A stretch of 64,000 nt of DNA from an uncultured Flavobacteriaceae bacterium (GCA_947488345.1 CANKZQ010000006.1:124001-188000), one strand, 5' to 3'. Counted from the first letter of the stretch, positions 1 to 8,517 are shown. A program made the numbers and translations. Notes: a model not told the origin generated them from the sequence alone.

Positions 1-40
1 GCTAATTCTGGATTTACTTGCATGGTTGATAAATGTTTAA

Positions 41-92
41 TATCAAATATAAAGATATTTTAGTTTCATGAATAAATTGATGATATTTGATA
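41..92. repeat. Inverted repeat upstream of peroxiredoxin
   Basis: TATCAAATAT (41-50) is exactly complementary in reverse to ATATTTGATA (83-92). The pair ends about 20 bp before the peroxiredoxin start codon. It could be a regulator site or a hairpin; no binding protein can be named from the sequence. Confidence 0.4.
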
Positions 93-111
93 AACCTTAC
101 AAGAATTGAAT

Positions 112-570
112 ATGAGTTTAAAGACAGGAGATAAAGTACCTTCATTTACATTGAAAGACCAAGGAGGTCATGATTTTAATATCGATACCTTGATTGGCAA
201 GAAAGCACTGGTTATTTTCTTTTATCCCAAAGATTTTACTCCTGGATGTATTAAAGAAGTATGCAGTTTTAGAGATCAGTATGAAGATTTTACAGACTTG
301 GGCGCCGAGGTTATTGGAATTAGTGGTGACGGAGAAAGTTCGCACGAAAAATTTGCCAAAAAATACAATTTACCCTTTACCTTATTGTCTGATCCAAAGA
401 AAGAGGTGCGTACCTTGTTTGGTGTTAAAAGTTCTTTACTAGGCTTGTTGCCAGGAAGAGTAACGTATGTTATCAGTAAGAGTGGTATTGTACAGTTAAT
501 TTTTGAAAATCAATTTGGAGCTGAAAAGCATATTGCCAAATCATTAGCTATATTAAAAGAAAAGAAATAA
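112..570 (+). CDS. bcp: Thiol peroxidase, BCP/PrxQ-type peroxiredoxin
   Basis: A cytoplasmic peroxiredoxin of 152 residues, which reduces hydrogen peroxide and organic hydroperoxides using thiols. The motif PKDFTPGC places the peroxidatic Cys at 46. A second Cys at 51 gives the C-x4-C spacing of atypical two-Cys BCP enzymes, where it acts as resolving cysteine. The reading frame is open back to a TTG at 106, but the ATG at 112 matches the usual family N-terminus and is preferred. The stop overlaps the next start by one base (TAATG), so it is probably cotranscribed with the isomerase that follows. An AT-rich inverted repeat lies just upstream. Length is normal for the family. Confidence 0.93.
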   Translation: MSLKTGDKVPSFTLKDQGGHDFNIDTLIGKKALVIFFYPKDFTPGCIKEVCSFRDQYEDFTDLGAEVIGISGDGESSHEKFAKKYNLPFTLLSDPKKEVRTLFGVKSSLLGLLPGRVTYVISKSGIVQLIFENQFGAEKHIAKSLAILKEKK

Positions 571-1607
571 TGAGTTTAGATTACCCTATCAAGTTTCACC
601 CGATTCTGAAAGAAAAAATCTGGGGAGGAGAGAAGTTAGTTACTATGTTGCATAAAAAATCAGAGGGAAATGATATCGGTGAAAGCTGGGAAATATCTGA
701 TATTAAAGGAGATATGTCAGTGGTCGCCAATGGAAAATTGAAAGGTTTTTCTTTGCAGGATTTAATGGTGAGTTATAGAGGAGATTTACTAGGAAAGAAA
801 GTATTTAGTAAGTTTAGTTATAACTTTCCGCTACTTATAAAATATATTGATGCCAAAGAGGCCTTGAGTATACAGTTACATCCGCATGATACCTTAGCAA
901 AAGAACGCCACAACTCTTTCGGAAAAACAGAAATGTGGTATGTCATGCAGGCCGACAAAGGAGGTAATTTGATTGTTGGGTTTAAAAAGGATAGCGATAA
1001 GCAAACTTACTTGCATCACCTTGAAAATAAAACATTGTTGAAGATTTTAAATGTAGACAAAGTAAAAAAAGGAGATGTTTATTTTATCCCTACTGGGCGC
1101 GTACATGCCATCGGGGCGGGAGTGATGCTGGCAGAAATACAACAAACAAGCGATATTACCTATAGAGTGTACGATTGGGATCGTCAGGATAAATATGGAA
1201 ACTACAGAGATTTACACACCGATGAAGCACTTGATGCGATTGATTATACAGCCCAAGAAGATTACAAAACGAGTTATCAAAAACAGAATAATGAAACTAC
1301 ACAAGTTGTAGACTGTAAATATTTCACGACTAACTATTTACCAATTCTTGCCAAAAAAGTACAAATTGATCATTCAGATAAAGATTCTTTTGTGATTTAT
1401 ATGTGTGTGCATGGAAGTGTTCAATTTAATTGTAATGGAGAAAAAACAACAGTAGAAAAGGGTGAAACAGTGTTGATTCCGGCGGTACTTAAACAGTTTA
1501 GTATTTATTCAAAGAATAAAGCTGAATTGTTGGAAGTGTTTATCAACCACGAATCTCCTATTTTAAAAGACCCTATATTCGAAAGAAAGGAAAAGAAACG
1601 ATCATAA
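570..1607 (+). CDS. manA: Mannose-6-phosphate isomerase, class I
   Basis: Interconverts fructose-6-phosphate and mannose-6-phosphate, feeding GDP-mannose and surface polysaccharide synthesis or mannose catabolism. It has the type I signature: the zinc-ligand region IQLHPHD near residues 101-107, a conserved Glu in KTEMWYV around 121, and GAGVMLAEIQQTSDITYRVYDW around 182-203 close to the active site. It is followed by a cupin-like C-terminal half. At 345 residues it is typical of Bacteroidota homologs, shorter than the E. coli enzyme. The start codon overlaps the peroxiredoxin stop by one base, so translational coupling is likely. No anomaly was seen. Confidence 0.93.
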   Translation: MSLDYPIKFHPILKEKIWGGEKLVTMLHKKSEGNDIGESWEISDIKGDMSVVANGKLKGFSLQDLMVSYRGDLLGKKVFSKFSYNFPLLIKYIDAKEALSIQLHPHDTLAKERHNSFGKTEMWYVMQADKGGNLIVGFKKDSDKQTYLHHLENKTLLKILNVDKVKKGDVYFIPTGRVHAIGAGVMLAEIQQTSDITYRVYDWDRQDKYGNYRDLHTDEALDAIDYTAQEDYKTSYQKQNNETTQVVDCKYFTTNYLPILAKKVQIDHSDKDSFVIYMCVHGSVQFNCNGEKTTVEKGETVLIPAVLKQFSIYSKNKAELLEVFINHESPILKDPIFERKEKKRS

Positions 1608-1615
1608 CGCTTACT

Positions 1616-2311
1616 ATGAATACTGAATTGGAAACCATTCAAGTTATTGCCTTCGATGCTGATGATACCTTGTGGGTTAATGAGACTTATTTTAGAGAAG
1701 CAGAAGAGCGTTTTGCAGAATTGTTATCGGGCTTCGAAACTAAGAATAAAATAGATCAAGAGCTGTTTAAAACAGAAATGAAGAATTTAGAGGCATATGG
1801 TTATGGAGTAAAAGGATTTATGCTCTCTATGATTCAGTCAGCCCTCGAACTTTCTAATTATAGTATTGATCAAAAAATCATCGAGCAAATTATTCTCATT
1901 GGAAAAGAAATGCTTGAAAAACCAATTGAATTGTTAGATGGGGTAGAAGAAACACTAAAGGCATTATCAAAGAAGTACAAACTAATTTTAGCTACCAAAG
2001 GAGATTTGTTAGACCAAGAGCGAAAATTAGAAAAGTCGAACTTGATTGGATATTTTCATCATATCGAAGTTTTGAGTGAAAAAAAACCTGAAAATTATAG
2101 AAAATTACTAAAGCATCTAGATATTACACCTGACAAATTTCTTATGATTGGTAATTCTTTAAAATCGGATGTATTGCCGTTGTTAGCCATTGGTGCCAAG
2201 GCAATTCATATCCCATTCCATACAACTTGGCAACATGAAATTGTTGAACATAATGGAGAAGGGTATAGCACAATTAGCAAATTGACGGATGTCATAAAAA
2301 TGTTGAGTTAA
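1616..2311 (+). CDS. HAD-superfamily hydrolase
   Basis: A soluble HAD-type phosphohydrolase of 231 residues. Motif I is FDADDTLW, with catalytic Asp 14 and Asp 16. A Thr/Lys motif II lies in LATKGD, motif III Lys in SEKKPENY, and the metal-binding motif IV in MIGNSLKSDV. A helical cap sits between motifs I and II. The substrate cannot be told from sequence; homologs hydrolyse small phosphorylated metabolites. It starts 8 bp after manA and is immediately followed by the next gene, so these four genes probably form one operon. Confidence 0.88.
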   Translation: MNTELETIQVIAFDADDTLWVNETYFREAEERFAELLSGFETKNKIDQELFKTEMKNLEAYGYGVKGFMLSMIQSALELSNYSIDQKIIEQIILIGKEMLEKPIELLDGVEETLKALSKKYKLILATKGDLLDQERKLEKSNLIGYFHHIEVLSEKKPENYRKLLKHLDITPDKFLMIGNSLKSDVLPLLAIGAKAIHIPFHTTWQHEIVEHNGEGYSTISKLTDVIKMLS

Positions 2312-2938
2312 ATGCATAAATTGAATATTGACAACTGGAATAGAAAGGAGCATTTTTATTTTTTTAATCAGTTTACAGATCCTTATTTTGCCGTTACCGT
2401 CGACTTTGATGTTACAGATGCGCTGGCTCATGCAGAGAAGTATGAGATTTCTTTTTTTGCTTTATACTTATATGCCTGTATGAAAGCTGTCAATAGTGTT
2501 GAAAATTTCAAGTATCGTATTCATGATGATAAAGTGATAATACATGAAGTTATTCATGCTTCACCTACTATTGCCAGAAAAGATAATACCTTCGGTTGTT
2601 CGTTTGTTTATTATGATGAAGATTTCGATATCTTTTATGCTAATTTTTTAAAAGAAAAAGAAAGAGTTTTAAATACGACCGACTTGTTTCCGCCTGAAGA
2701 AGGAACAGATGCTTGTATTTATTGTTCTGCGATGCCATGGTTCAATTTTTCTGGTCATAAAGAACCTCTTTTTGGTACGAAAAAAGAATCCGTACCGAAG
2801 CTGTCTTTTGGGAAATATGTGGAGAAGAATGGTCGCTTGATGATGCCAGTTGCTATTGCCGTAAACCATGCCTTGGTTGATGGTTATCATGTGGGCTTGT
2901 TTACAACCTCTTTTCAGAATGAATTAAATAACTTTTAA
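2312..2938 (+). CDS. Chloramphenicol acetyltransferase-like acyltransferase
   Basis: A 208-residue protein of the CatA fold. The catalytic HxxxDG motif is present near the C-terminus as NHALVDGYH (His 186, Asp 190), and the N-terminus (NRKEHFYFFNQF) also matches the family. Known relatives acetylate chloramphenicol from acetyl-CoA as trimers. Many chromosomal Bacteroidota copies are of unproven drug specificity, so resistance should not be assumed. It starts at the base following the HAD hydrolase stop and ends the operon. Confidence 0.85.
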   Translation: MHKLNIDNWNRKEHFYFFNQFTDPYFAVTVDFDVTDALAHAEKYEISFFALYLYACMKAVNSVENFKYRIHDDKVIIHEVIHASPTIARKDNTFGCSFVYYDEDFDIFYANFLKEKERVLNTTDLFPPEEGTDACIYCSAMPWFNFSGHKEPLFGTKKESVPKLSFGKYVEKNGRLMMPVAIAVNHALVDGYHVGLFTTSFQNELNNF

Positions 2939-2972
2939 TATAATTTTAAATCTATATTAAAGCGAATTAGTT

Positions 2973-2980
2973 TAAATTTG
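2973..2980 (+). promoter_or_regulatory. Promoter -7 element TAAATTTG
   Basis: An exact match to the Bacteroidota -7 consensus TAnnTTTG, 20 bp before the ATG of the 89-residue protein gene. No convincing -33 element was seen. Confidence 0.55.
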
Positions 2981-3000
2981 CCAAAAATAAAACAAAACTT

Positions 3001-3270
3001 ATGGCAAGTGTAAAGAATTTAAAGAAAGATATTAATTATGTCTTATCTGATATCATAGAAGAATGTTATGTTTGGCAGATTTTACAGGAAGATGACAAGA
3101 AATCTGCGAAAGCCGAAAAAATAATAGATGAAACCATAGATACATTCGACGCTTTAATAGAAAAGGTACATGCAAAGGATGTTGAAAATAGAAAATCTCA
3201 TTTTAAGGCAATTGGTAAAGAACTTGAAGATAAGGCGAATGGATTATTAGCCAAGATTCAAAAATTGTAA
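3001..3270 (+). CDS. Small conserved-looking protein of unknown function
   Basis: An 89-residue, highly charged, probably all-helical soluble protein rich in Lys, Glu and Asp, with no signal peptide or membrane segment. The spacing of hydrophobic residues suggests a helical bundle or coiled coil. It has its own promoter-like element and is followed by a hairpin, so it looks monocistronic. I do not recognise a named family and cannot assign a function. Confidence 0.75.
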   Translation: MASVKNLKKDINYVLSDIIEECYVWQILQEDDKKSAKAEKIIDETIDTFDALIEKVHAKDVENRKSHFKAIGKELEDKANGLLAKIQKL

Positions 3271-3291
3271 ATCAAGTTTTTTTGAAGAAAC

Positions 3292-3313
3292 TTTAACATT
3301 TTTGTATGTTAAA
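3292..3313 (+). terminator. AT-rich hairpin after the 89-residue gene
   Basis: TTTAACAT and ATGTTAAA form an 8-bp stem with a 6-base loop 21 bp after the stop codon, followed by ATTTTG. It is a weak terminator candidate because the stem is AT-rich and the T run is short. Confidence 0.35.
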
Positions 3314-3375
3314 TTTTGTAATTTAGAGAAATAATTTACGTTCTAATCTTAACTATATTTAATTAAATACCTACA

Positions 3376-3579
3376 ATGCCCATGGCTAGAGCAATGTTTG
3401 AATACACTAAGACTGTTTTAAAAAAGGTCAGTTTTAATGTGGATTTATTCTGTAAAGAATTAGATAAAGCCTTTTCTAGATTATTACCGTACGAAATAGC
3501 GGAACTTAGAATTTGGCTACAAGAATTTACGGCGAACAAACCTGAATTAACAGTTTGTATTGCAAATTATAACCGATAA
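3376..3579 (+). CDS. Small conserved flavobacterial protein, function unknown
   Basis: A 67-residue protein with the segment MARAMFEYTKTVLKKVSF followed by LFCKELDKAFSRLLPYEI. From memory, this resembles short uncharacterised proteins widespread in Flavobacteriaceae. A start at the second ATG (3382, MARAMF) fits that pattern as well as the first ATG. It is predicted to be soluble and helical, with no signal peptide. A strong hairpin terminator follows at once. No function is known to me. Confidence 0.75.
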   Translation: MPMARAMFEYTKTVLKKVSFNVDLFCKELDKAFSRLLPYEIAELRIWLQEFTANKPELTVCIANYNR

Positions 3580-3584
3580 AATAT

Positions 3585-3613
3585 AAAAGAGGCTTTTAAA
3601 GCCTCTTTTTTTA
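3585..3613. terminator. Intrinsic terminator, probably bidirectional
   Basis: AAAAGAGGC and GCCTCTTTT form a GC-containing stem around a short T/A loop, followed by a long T run. It lies between the convergent 67-residue gene and oxyR; the oxyR stop falls within its T tail. Confidence 0.85.
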
Positions 3614-4549
3614 TTTTTTTAATGGACTTATAATTCGCACATCGCTAAAGGATATAACACCTCTAATTACCCCATCGATGGTACTTTTTAGCGCATCTAC
3701 TAGTTGTATTTTTAGCTGAGATTTATGATATACCAAAGCAACTTCGCGTGCAGGGGCCGGGTTTTCGAACTCTTTCAGATATTTTTTATCTTCTTCTTTT
3801 AAATCTAAAGTATGCAGATATGGTAATAAAGTCATGCCCATGCCTTCTTTTGATAGTTTCAGTAAGGTGCTAAAACTACCACTTTCTAGTTTAAAAGAAT
3901 CGGTAGTTGTTGTTTCAAAACTTCTACAAATATTAATGACACTATCCTTAAAGCAATGACCATCTTCTAATAACAAAATATCATCTATATTTAAATCGTC
4001 CACGGTAATGAGATTTTTGCTAAACAAGCGATGACTTTCGCTCATAAATCCAACAAAAGGTTCATAATACAATACGCGTTCTTTAATATTTTCATCTTCT
4101 AGAGGAGTGCTTGCTATCGCTGCATCTAAGTGCCCGTCTTTTAATTTCTTTAATAATTCATTGGTATTGAGTTCTTCAATCTTTAGGTTGACTTTCGGAT
4201 ATCTTTTAATGAAAGTATTCAGAAACAAGGGCAATAAGGTAGGTGTTATGGTAGGGATGATACCTAATTTAAAGTCGCCACCAACATACCCTTTTTGTTG
4301 ATCTACAATATCGTTAATTCTATTACTTTCATCCAAAATAATTTTGGCTTGATCGACTATTTTATGACCTACTGGAGTTAACTCAATTGGTTTTTTCTTC
4401 CTATTAAAGATCACAACATCGAGTTCCTCTTCTAATTTTTGTATTTGCATGCTTAAGGTAGGCTGTGTAACAAAACATTTTTCGGAGGCAAGTGTGAAAT
4501 TTTGATATTCAGCAACAGCTAGTACATATTTAAGTTGGGTAATAGTCAT
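3611..4549 (-). CDS. oxyR: LysR-family peroxide sensor OxyR
   Basis: A 312-residue LysR regulator with an N-terminal winged HTH (residues 1-60, including ASEKCFVTQPTLSMQIQKLE) and a periplasmic-binding-like sensor domain. The segment LEDGHCFKDSVINIC carries Cys 199 and Cys 208, the same positions and spacing as the disulfide pair of E. coli OxyR. A peroxide-sensing role is therefore well supported. In other bacteria OxyR activates catalase, Dps and peroxiredoxin genes; the bcp-type gene at 112 is a possible target. A 7-bp inverted repeat just upstream may be an autoregulatory site. Confidence 0.92.
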   Translation of the reverse strand: MTITQLKYVLAVAEYQNFTLASEKCFVTQPTLSMQIQKLEEELDVVIFNRKKKPIELTPVGHKIVDQAKIILDESNRINDIVDQQKGYVGGDFKLGIIPTITPTLLPLFLNTFIKRYPKVNLKIEELNTNELLKKLKDGHLDAAIASTPLEDENIKERVLYYEPFVGFMSESHRLFSKNLITVDDLNIDDILLLEDGHCFKDSVINICRSFETTTTDSFKLESGSFSTLLKLSKEGMGMTLLPYLHTLDLKEEDKKYLKEFENPAPAREVALVYHKSQLKIQLVDALKSTIDGVIRGVISFSDVRIISPLKK

Positions 4550-4561
4550 TTAGTATAAATT

Positions 4562-4589
4562 TTGATGATAAAATTATGAAATTCATCAA
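4562..4589. promoter_or_regulatory. Inverted repeat upstream of oxyR
   Basis: TTGATGA (4562-4568) and TCATCAA (4583-4589) are perfect inverted half-sites separated by 14 bp, 13-40 bp before the oxyR start. LysR regulators commonly bind such spaced dyads at their own promoters, so autoregulation is plausible but unproven. Confidence 0.4.
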
Positions 4590-4625
4590 TTATATTTATA
4601 CAATGCTGGTGTTAAATTTTAGGAT

Positions 4626-5438
4626 TTAGTAAAAATCGAAGAAATTACGTTTTTTGTTTAAGGCTTCTTCCTGTTTTGCGTATTCTTCAACAGGGATGAC
4701 CTTTAAGAGTGATGGATGTTGCTCAATGGCAAACTGCAATTGTTCCACGATTTTTTCGACAGAATCATTTTCGTAATCTATATCCAGTGGCTCTTTGATC
4801 ACCATCGATTGTAAAACATTCCTTTTTTTGAGCATTAATCCTTTTTTATCATATGCTCTTCTAAAACCATCAATAACAATCGGTATCACAATTGGTTTAT
4901 TTCTTTTTATGATGTGAGCGGTCCCTCTTCTAATAGGCTTAAATGGTGTAGTCGTTCCTTGCGGAAACGTAATTACCCAACCATCTTTTAAAGCTTTACT
5001 AATACTGCTAACATCTGACATTTTTACCTGTCGATTCACATCTTTGCCTTCACTGCGCCAAGTCCTCTCAATAGAAATAGAACCCGTATAGGCGAATATT
5101 TTTGGAAGAATACCAGATTTCATGGTTTCTAGTGCAGCAACATAGTATAGATTCAGTTTAGGTTGCCATAGATATCCCACATTCTTTATGTTATCATCCC
5201 GTCCGCTTAAAGCGGCATTGAAAACATGCATCATGGCTGCTACATCGGCAAAATATGTTTGATGATTTGAAACAAATAGAACACCACTATCGGGTAAATT
5301 TCTAATTATTTCTGAACCTTCAATATGTAATTTATTAAATCCCTGATAACGCTGATGAGAAATAGCCCCAATGAATCGTATTAAAAACTTTTTAAGGAAT
5401 AAAGCATTACCAAAAGGATCTTGCTTATATAATTTCAT
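4626..5438 (-). CDS. PlsC-like lysophospholipid acyltransferase
   Basis: A 270-residue, probably membrane-associated acyltransferase of the PlsC/LPLAT superfamily, expected to acylate lysophosphatidate or a related lysolipid. Motif I is VSNHQTYFAD: His 59 and Asp 65 are separated by five residues, not the classical four. Motif III reads FPQGTTT (158-164) in place of FPEGTR. IPIVIDGFRRAY near residue 185 is the expected following strand. The unusual motifs may mark a lineage-specific subfamily, so substrate is uncertain. A -7 element lies just upstream. Confidence 0.8.
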   Translation of the reverse strand: MKLYKQDPFGNALFLKKFLIRFIGAISHQRYQGFNKLHIEGSEIIRNLPDSGVLFVSNHQTYFADVAAMMHVFNAALSGRDDNIKNVGYLWQPKLNLYYVAALETMKSGILPKIFAYTGSISIERTWRSEGKDVNRQVKMSDVSSISKALKDGWVITFPQGTTTPFKPIRRGTAHIIKRNKPIVIPIVIDGFRRAYDKKGLMLKKRNVLQSMVIKEPLDIDYENDSVEKIVEQLQFAIEQHPSLLKVIPVEEYAKQEEALNKKRNFFDFY

Positions 5439-5460
5439 TTAAGTGATAAGTTGTTTGAAA

Positions 5461-5468
5461 CAAACATA
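5461..5468 (-). promoter_or_regulatory. Promoter -7 element for the acyltransferase gene
   Basis: Read on the minus strand the sequence is TATGTTTG, an exact TAnnTTTG match about 22 bp before the start codon. A small TGTTTG-AAA-CAAACA dyad (5452-5466) overlaps it. Confidence 0.5.
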
Positions 5469-5488
5469 CAAAAGAATTCGTGGAAATA

Positions 5489-6115
5489 CTACTTTAAATA
5501 ATCTTTAATCTCACTCAGTATCATAGCTGTGGCACCCCAAACTATGTAATCGTTTAGTTTAAAACAGGGTACATCAACTTGCTTCATATATGAAGTAGTC
5601 ATATTTTTAATAATTACGGCTTTGTCATCTAAAAAAGCTGATAGTTTTACTTCGATAAGTGATGAGACTTCATGATTTGCTACGAACTGAGGTCTATATT
5701 TAATCGTACCGATGAATGGGCTTACCCAAAAATTGCTTGGAGGAATATATGTCTTAGTAAGTTCTTTGACAATAGATACATCGTGCATCGGAACCGCCGT
5801 TTCTTCATAAGTCTCTCGCAATGCCGTATGTGCCAAATCGACGTCGCTCTTTTCAATCTTTCCACCCGGGAAACTTATTTGGGCAGAATGTGTGCCGTTA
5901 TAGCTAGCGCGTTGTGTTAAGAGAACATGAGTCTCATTATTTTGATCTGGATAAAAAAGTGCCAAGACCGCGGCGCTTTTAGCATCAGGTTTTACAAATG
6001 ATCGAATATCTATTTCCTTGCGAATTTCTGGAGCCATTTTAAATTGAGATTCGATCCCGCCAAGAGGTTTCTCTTGCAAGCTAGAAATATGTGTTAAAAA
6101 TGAATTGAAATCCAT
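5489..6115 (-). CDS. Nudix hydrolase, CoA pyrophosphatase-like
   Basis: A 208-residue Nudix protein. The NudL/CoA-pyrophosphatase pattern is visible: LLTQRASYNGTHSAQISFPGG runs into the Nudix box, with ALRETYEET supplying the metal-binding Glu residues. This subfamily cleaves CoA and its derivatives to phosphopantetheine and 3',5'-ADP. It is soluble, with no signal peptide. It lies upstream of the acyltransferase on the same strand, with a 50-bp gap that holds a separate promoter element. The assignment to NudL rests on the motif just before the Nudix box. Confidence 0.85.
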   Translation of the reverse strand: MDFNSFLTHISSLQEKPLGGIESQFKMAPEIRKEIDIRSFVKPDAKSAAVLALFYPDQNNETHVLLTQRASYNGTHSAQISFPGGKIEKSDVDLAHTALRETYEETAVPMHDVSIVKELTKTYIPPSNFWVSPFIGTIKYRPQFVANHEVSSLIEVKLSAFLDDKAVIIKNMTTSYMKQVDVPCFKLNDYIVWGATAMILSEIKDYLK

Positions 6116-6226
6116 TAAATATTTTAATTTTACAGAAGGCTAATTTACTATTTAATCTGGTGAAATTTTCTAAAAAGGTTAGAAAGTATAAGGAGCGTTT
6201 TACGACTAAGAATTCAAAATTAATAT

Positions 6227-7360
6227 ATGAAAATAGGTATTGTATGTTACCCAACTTTTGGTGGAAGTGGGGTTGTTGCAACAGAATTAGGAATTGCACT
6301 AGCGAATAAAGGACATGAGGTTCACTTTATTACCTATAATCAGCCGGTGCGTTTGAATGCCTTATCGAAGAACATTCACTTTCACGAAGTTTTTGTGGAA
6401 GAATATCCGTTGTTTCATTTTCAGCCCTATGAGTTAGCATTGTCGAGTAAACTTGTAGCCATGGTAAAGCTTCATGGTATCGAAATTTTACACGTACATT
6501 ACGCCATACCGCACGCTTACGCGGCCTATATGGCTAAACAAATGTTAAGAGAAGATGGTATAGAAATCCCTATAGTAACCACCTTGCATGGTACCGATAT
6601 CACCTTAGTGGGGAGTCATCCTAATTATAAAACCGCAGTAGAGTTCAGTATTAATAATTCAGATGAAGTAACGGCTGTATCCCATAGCTTAAAGAAAGAT
6701 ACGTTGCGTTTATTCAACATTAGAAAAGATATAAAAGTAGTGCATAATTTTATCGAGGTTGATAAATATGCTAAGGCACATAAAGAGGACTGTGTTCGAA
6801 GTAATTTGGCAAGTCCTGATCAAAAAATACTCACACATATCAGTAACTTTAGACCTGTAAAACGGATTCCTGATGTTGTAGATATTTTTTACAGAGTACA
6901 ACAAAAGATTGATGCGAAATTATTGATGGTTGGCGATGGTCCCGAAAGAGATGCAGCAGAAAAGAAAGTAATGGAATTAGGGATTAGCGAGCAAGTATTA
7001 TTTTTAGGAAATAGTAGTGAAGTCGACAAAATATTATGTCTGTCTGACTTGTTTTTACTACCGTCTGAAACTGAGAGTTTTGGTTTGGCTGCTTTAGAGG
7101 CTATGGCGGCAAACACACCAGTAATATCTACGAACTCTGGTGGCTTGGCAGAAGTGAATAGCGATGGTGTTACAGGTTTCTTGAGTAATGTTGGAGATGT
7201 AAATGAGATGGCCGAAAAGGCAATTTATATTCTAGAAAGTGAACAGCGGCTGGAGGAGTTTAAGAAGAATGCTTTTGATTTTGCCCAGCAGTTTTCATTA
7301 GAGACCATTCTACCCCAGTATGAAGAGATCTATAGATCCGTAAAAGTCGGGATTTGTTAA
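6227..7360 (+). CDS. bshA: Bacillithiol biosynthesis glycosyltransferase BshA
   Basis: A 377-residue GT4 glycosyltransferase that joins UDP-GlcNAc to L-malate, the first step of bacillithiol synthesis. The N-terminus (CYPTFGGSGVVATELG), the HVHYAIPHA segment, TLHGTDITLVG and the nucleotide-binding region LPSETESFGLAALEAMA are characteristic of BshA and not of generic GT4 enzymes. BshC, the last enzyme of the pathway, is encoded about 46 kb away at 52916. A BshB deacetylase gene is not in the window. The gene is divergent from the Nudix gene and convergent with aroB, one base apart. Confidence 0.93.
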   Translation: MKIGIVCYPTFGGSGVVATELGIALANKGHEVHFITYNQPVRLNALSKNIHFHEVFVEEYPLFHFQPYELALSSKLVAMVKLHGIEILHVHYAIPHAYAAYMAKQMLREDGIEIPIVTTLHGTDITLVGSHPNYKTAVEFSINNSDEVTAVSHSLKKDTLRLFNIRKDIKVVHNFIEVDKYAKAHKEDCVRSNLASPDQKILTHISNFRPVKRIPDVVDIFYRVQQKIDAKLLMVGDGPERDAAEKKVMELGISEQVLFLGNSSEVDKILCLSDLFLLPSETESFGLAALEAMAANTPVISTNSGGLAEVNSDGVTGFLSNVGDVNEMAEKAIYILESEQRLEEFKKNAFDFAQQFSLETILPQYEEIYRSVKVGIC

Positions 7361-7361
7361 T

Positions 7362-8429
7362 TTATCGGTTGTAAAAATTTAGTCCTTCTACTAATATGTC
7401 ATGCTCAACTGTGCAGTCAATTTTAAATTGTGCCAAATTTTCTAACAAAACAAAATTGACGGTAGATCCAATATTTTTTTTGTCGTATTTCATGAGATCA
7501 ATTATCGGTTCGTAGTCTTCACTTAGAATTTCTACGTGACCAAAAAAATCGATGATGGTAGATTTTATATTATCGAGTTCGGCCTCAGGGAAATTAAGTA
7601 ATTTACTTGAAAAATATCCTTCTATAACCATCCCAATGGCAATGGCTTCACCATGTGTTAATGTTTCTTTATGCTCACTTTCTAAAAAATAAGACTCAAT
7701 GGCATGCCCAATAGTATGTCCGAAATTTAAAATTTTCCTAAGTCCGTTTTCTTTTGGATCCTGCAATACCACTTCGTTTTTAATTTCAATCGAACGATAA
7801 ATGAGTACGTCTAAATTAGCATCTAGCAATTTTGAATTAACCTTTATGCTATTCCATAAATTAATGTCATACGTCAATCCATACTTTATAATTTCTGCTA
7901 GGCCAGAATGTAATTCCCTCTTCGAAACTGTCGATAAAAAAACAGTATCTATTAAAACCATTTCCGGGTTGCTAAAAAGACCAATTAGGTTTTTTAGCGT
8001 ACCTAAATCAACACCCGTTTTACTCCCTACAGAAGCGTCTACCATGCTCAATAAAGTGGTGGGGATATTGATAAATTTAATACCTCTTTTAAAGGTAGAT
8101 GCTACAAAACCTCCTAAATCAGTCACCATACCGCCTCCCAGGTTTATCAAGAGACTTTTTCTATCAGCATTCAAATCTGTTAAAGCACTCCAAACCACTA
8201 CACATGTATCAATATTCTTATGAATTTCTCCAGCATTTATTGCAATCGTTTCGATGTGACTATTGCTATCTAATTTTGATAAGAAATAAGGGAGACAGTC
8301 TTTCTTCGTATTTTCATCAACTAAAACAATGATTTTAGATGGCTTGCTGCTAGCTATATAGAGATTTAATACCTTAAAAGCTTCTTGCTGAAAATGTACT
8401 TGATAATTTGTAGCTTGAATAGAATTCAC
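7362..8429 (-). CDS. aroB: 3-dehydroquinate synthase
   Basis: The second step of the shikimate pathway, converting DAHP to 3-dehydroquinate with NAD and a divalent metal. Clear markers are GGGMVTDLGGFVAST, INIPTTLLSMVDASVGSKTG, the metal-ligand Glu in LAEIIKYG, and the His residues in FGHTIGHAIE and THGEAIAIGM. The start is GTG (complement at 8427-8429); there is no nearby in-frame ATG. At 355 residues the length is normal. It ends one base from bshA in convergent orientation with no visible terminator between. Confidence 0.94.
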   Translation of the reverse strand: MNSIQATNYQVHFQQEAFKVLNLYIASSKPSKIIVLVDENTKKDCLPYFLSKLDSNSHIETIAINAGEIHKNIDTCVVVWSALTDLNADRKSLLINLGGGMVTDLGGFVASTFKRGIKFINIPTTLLSMVDASVGSKTGVDLGTLKNLIGLFSNPEMVLIDTVFLSTVSKRELHSGLAEIIKYGLTYDINLWNSIKVNSKLLDANLDVLIYRSIEIKNEVVLQDPKENGLRKILNFGHTIGHAIESYFLESEHKETLTHGEAIAIGMVIEGYFSSKLLNFPEAELDNIKSTIIDFFGHVEILSEDYEPIIDLMKYDKKNIGSTVNFVLLENLAQFKIDCTVEHDILVEGLNFYNR

Positions 8430-8489
8430 TGTAGCGTTCGTTTTTTATAATAAAAGGCGAATTTATTGAAAAATATTGTGGGCAGTAAT

Positions 8490-8497
8490 TATATTTG
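8490..8497 (+). promoter_or_regulatory. Promoter -7 element TATATTTG for proline dehydrogenase
   Basis: An exact TAnnTTTG match. A TTG lies 21 bp upstream (8466-8468) as a possible -33 element. It lies downstream of an alternative upstream start at 8476, which supports translation from the ATG at 8518. Confidence 0.6.
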
Positions 8498-8517
8498 CTA
8501 AAAAGATCAACCTTTCG

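Noticed and set aside
2312-2938. Chloramphenicol resistance gene
   Set aside because: The fold and catalytic motif are present, but chromosomal CAT-like proteins in this group often have unknown acceptors, and the operon context is housekeeping, so resistance is not claimed.
8476-8517. Upstream N-terminal extension of proline dehydrogenase
   Set aside because: The extension contains an exact -7 promoter element and does not resemble the family N-terminus; the ATG at 8518 is better.
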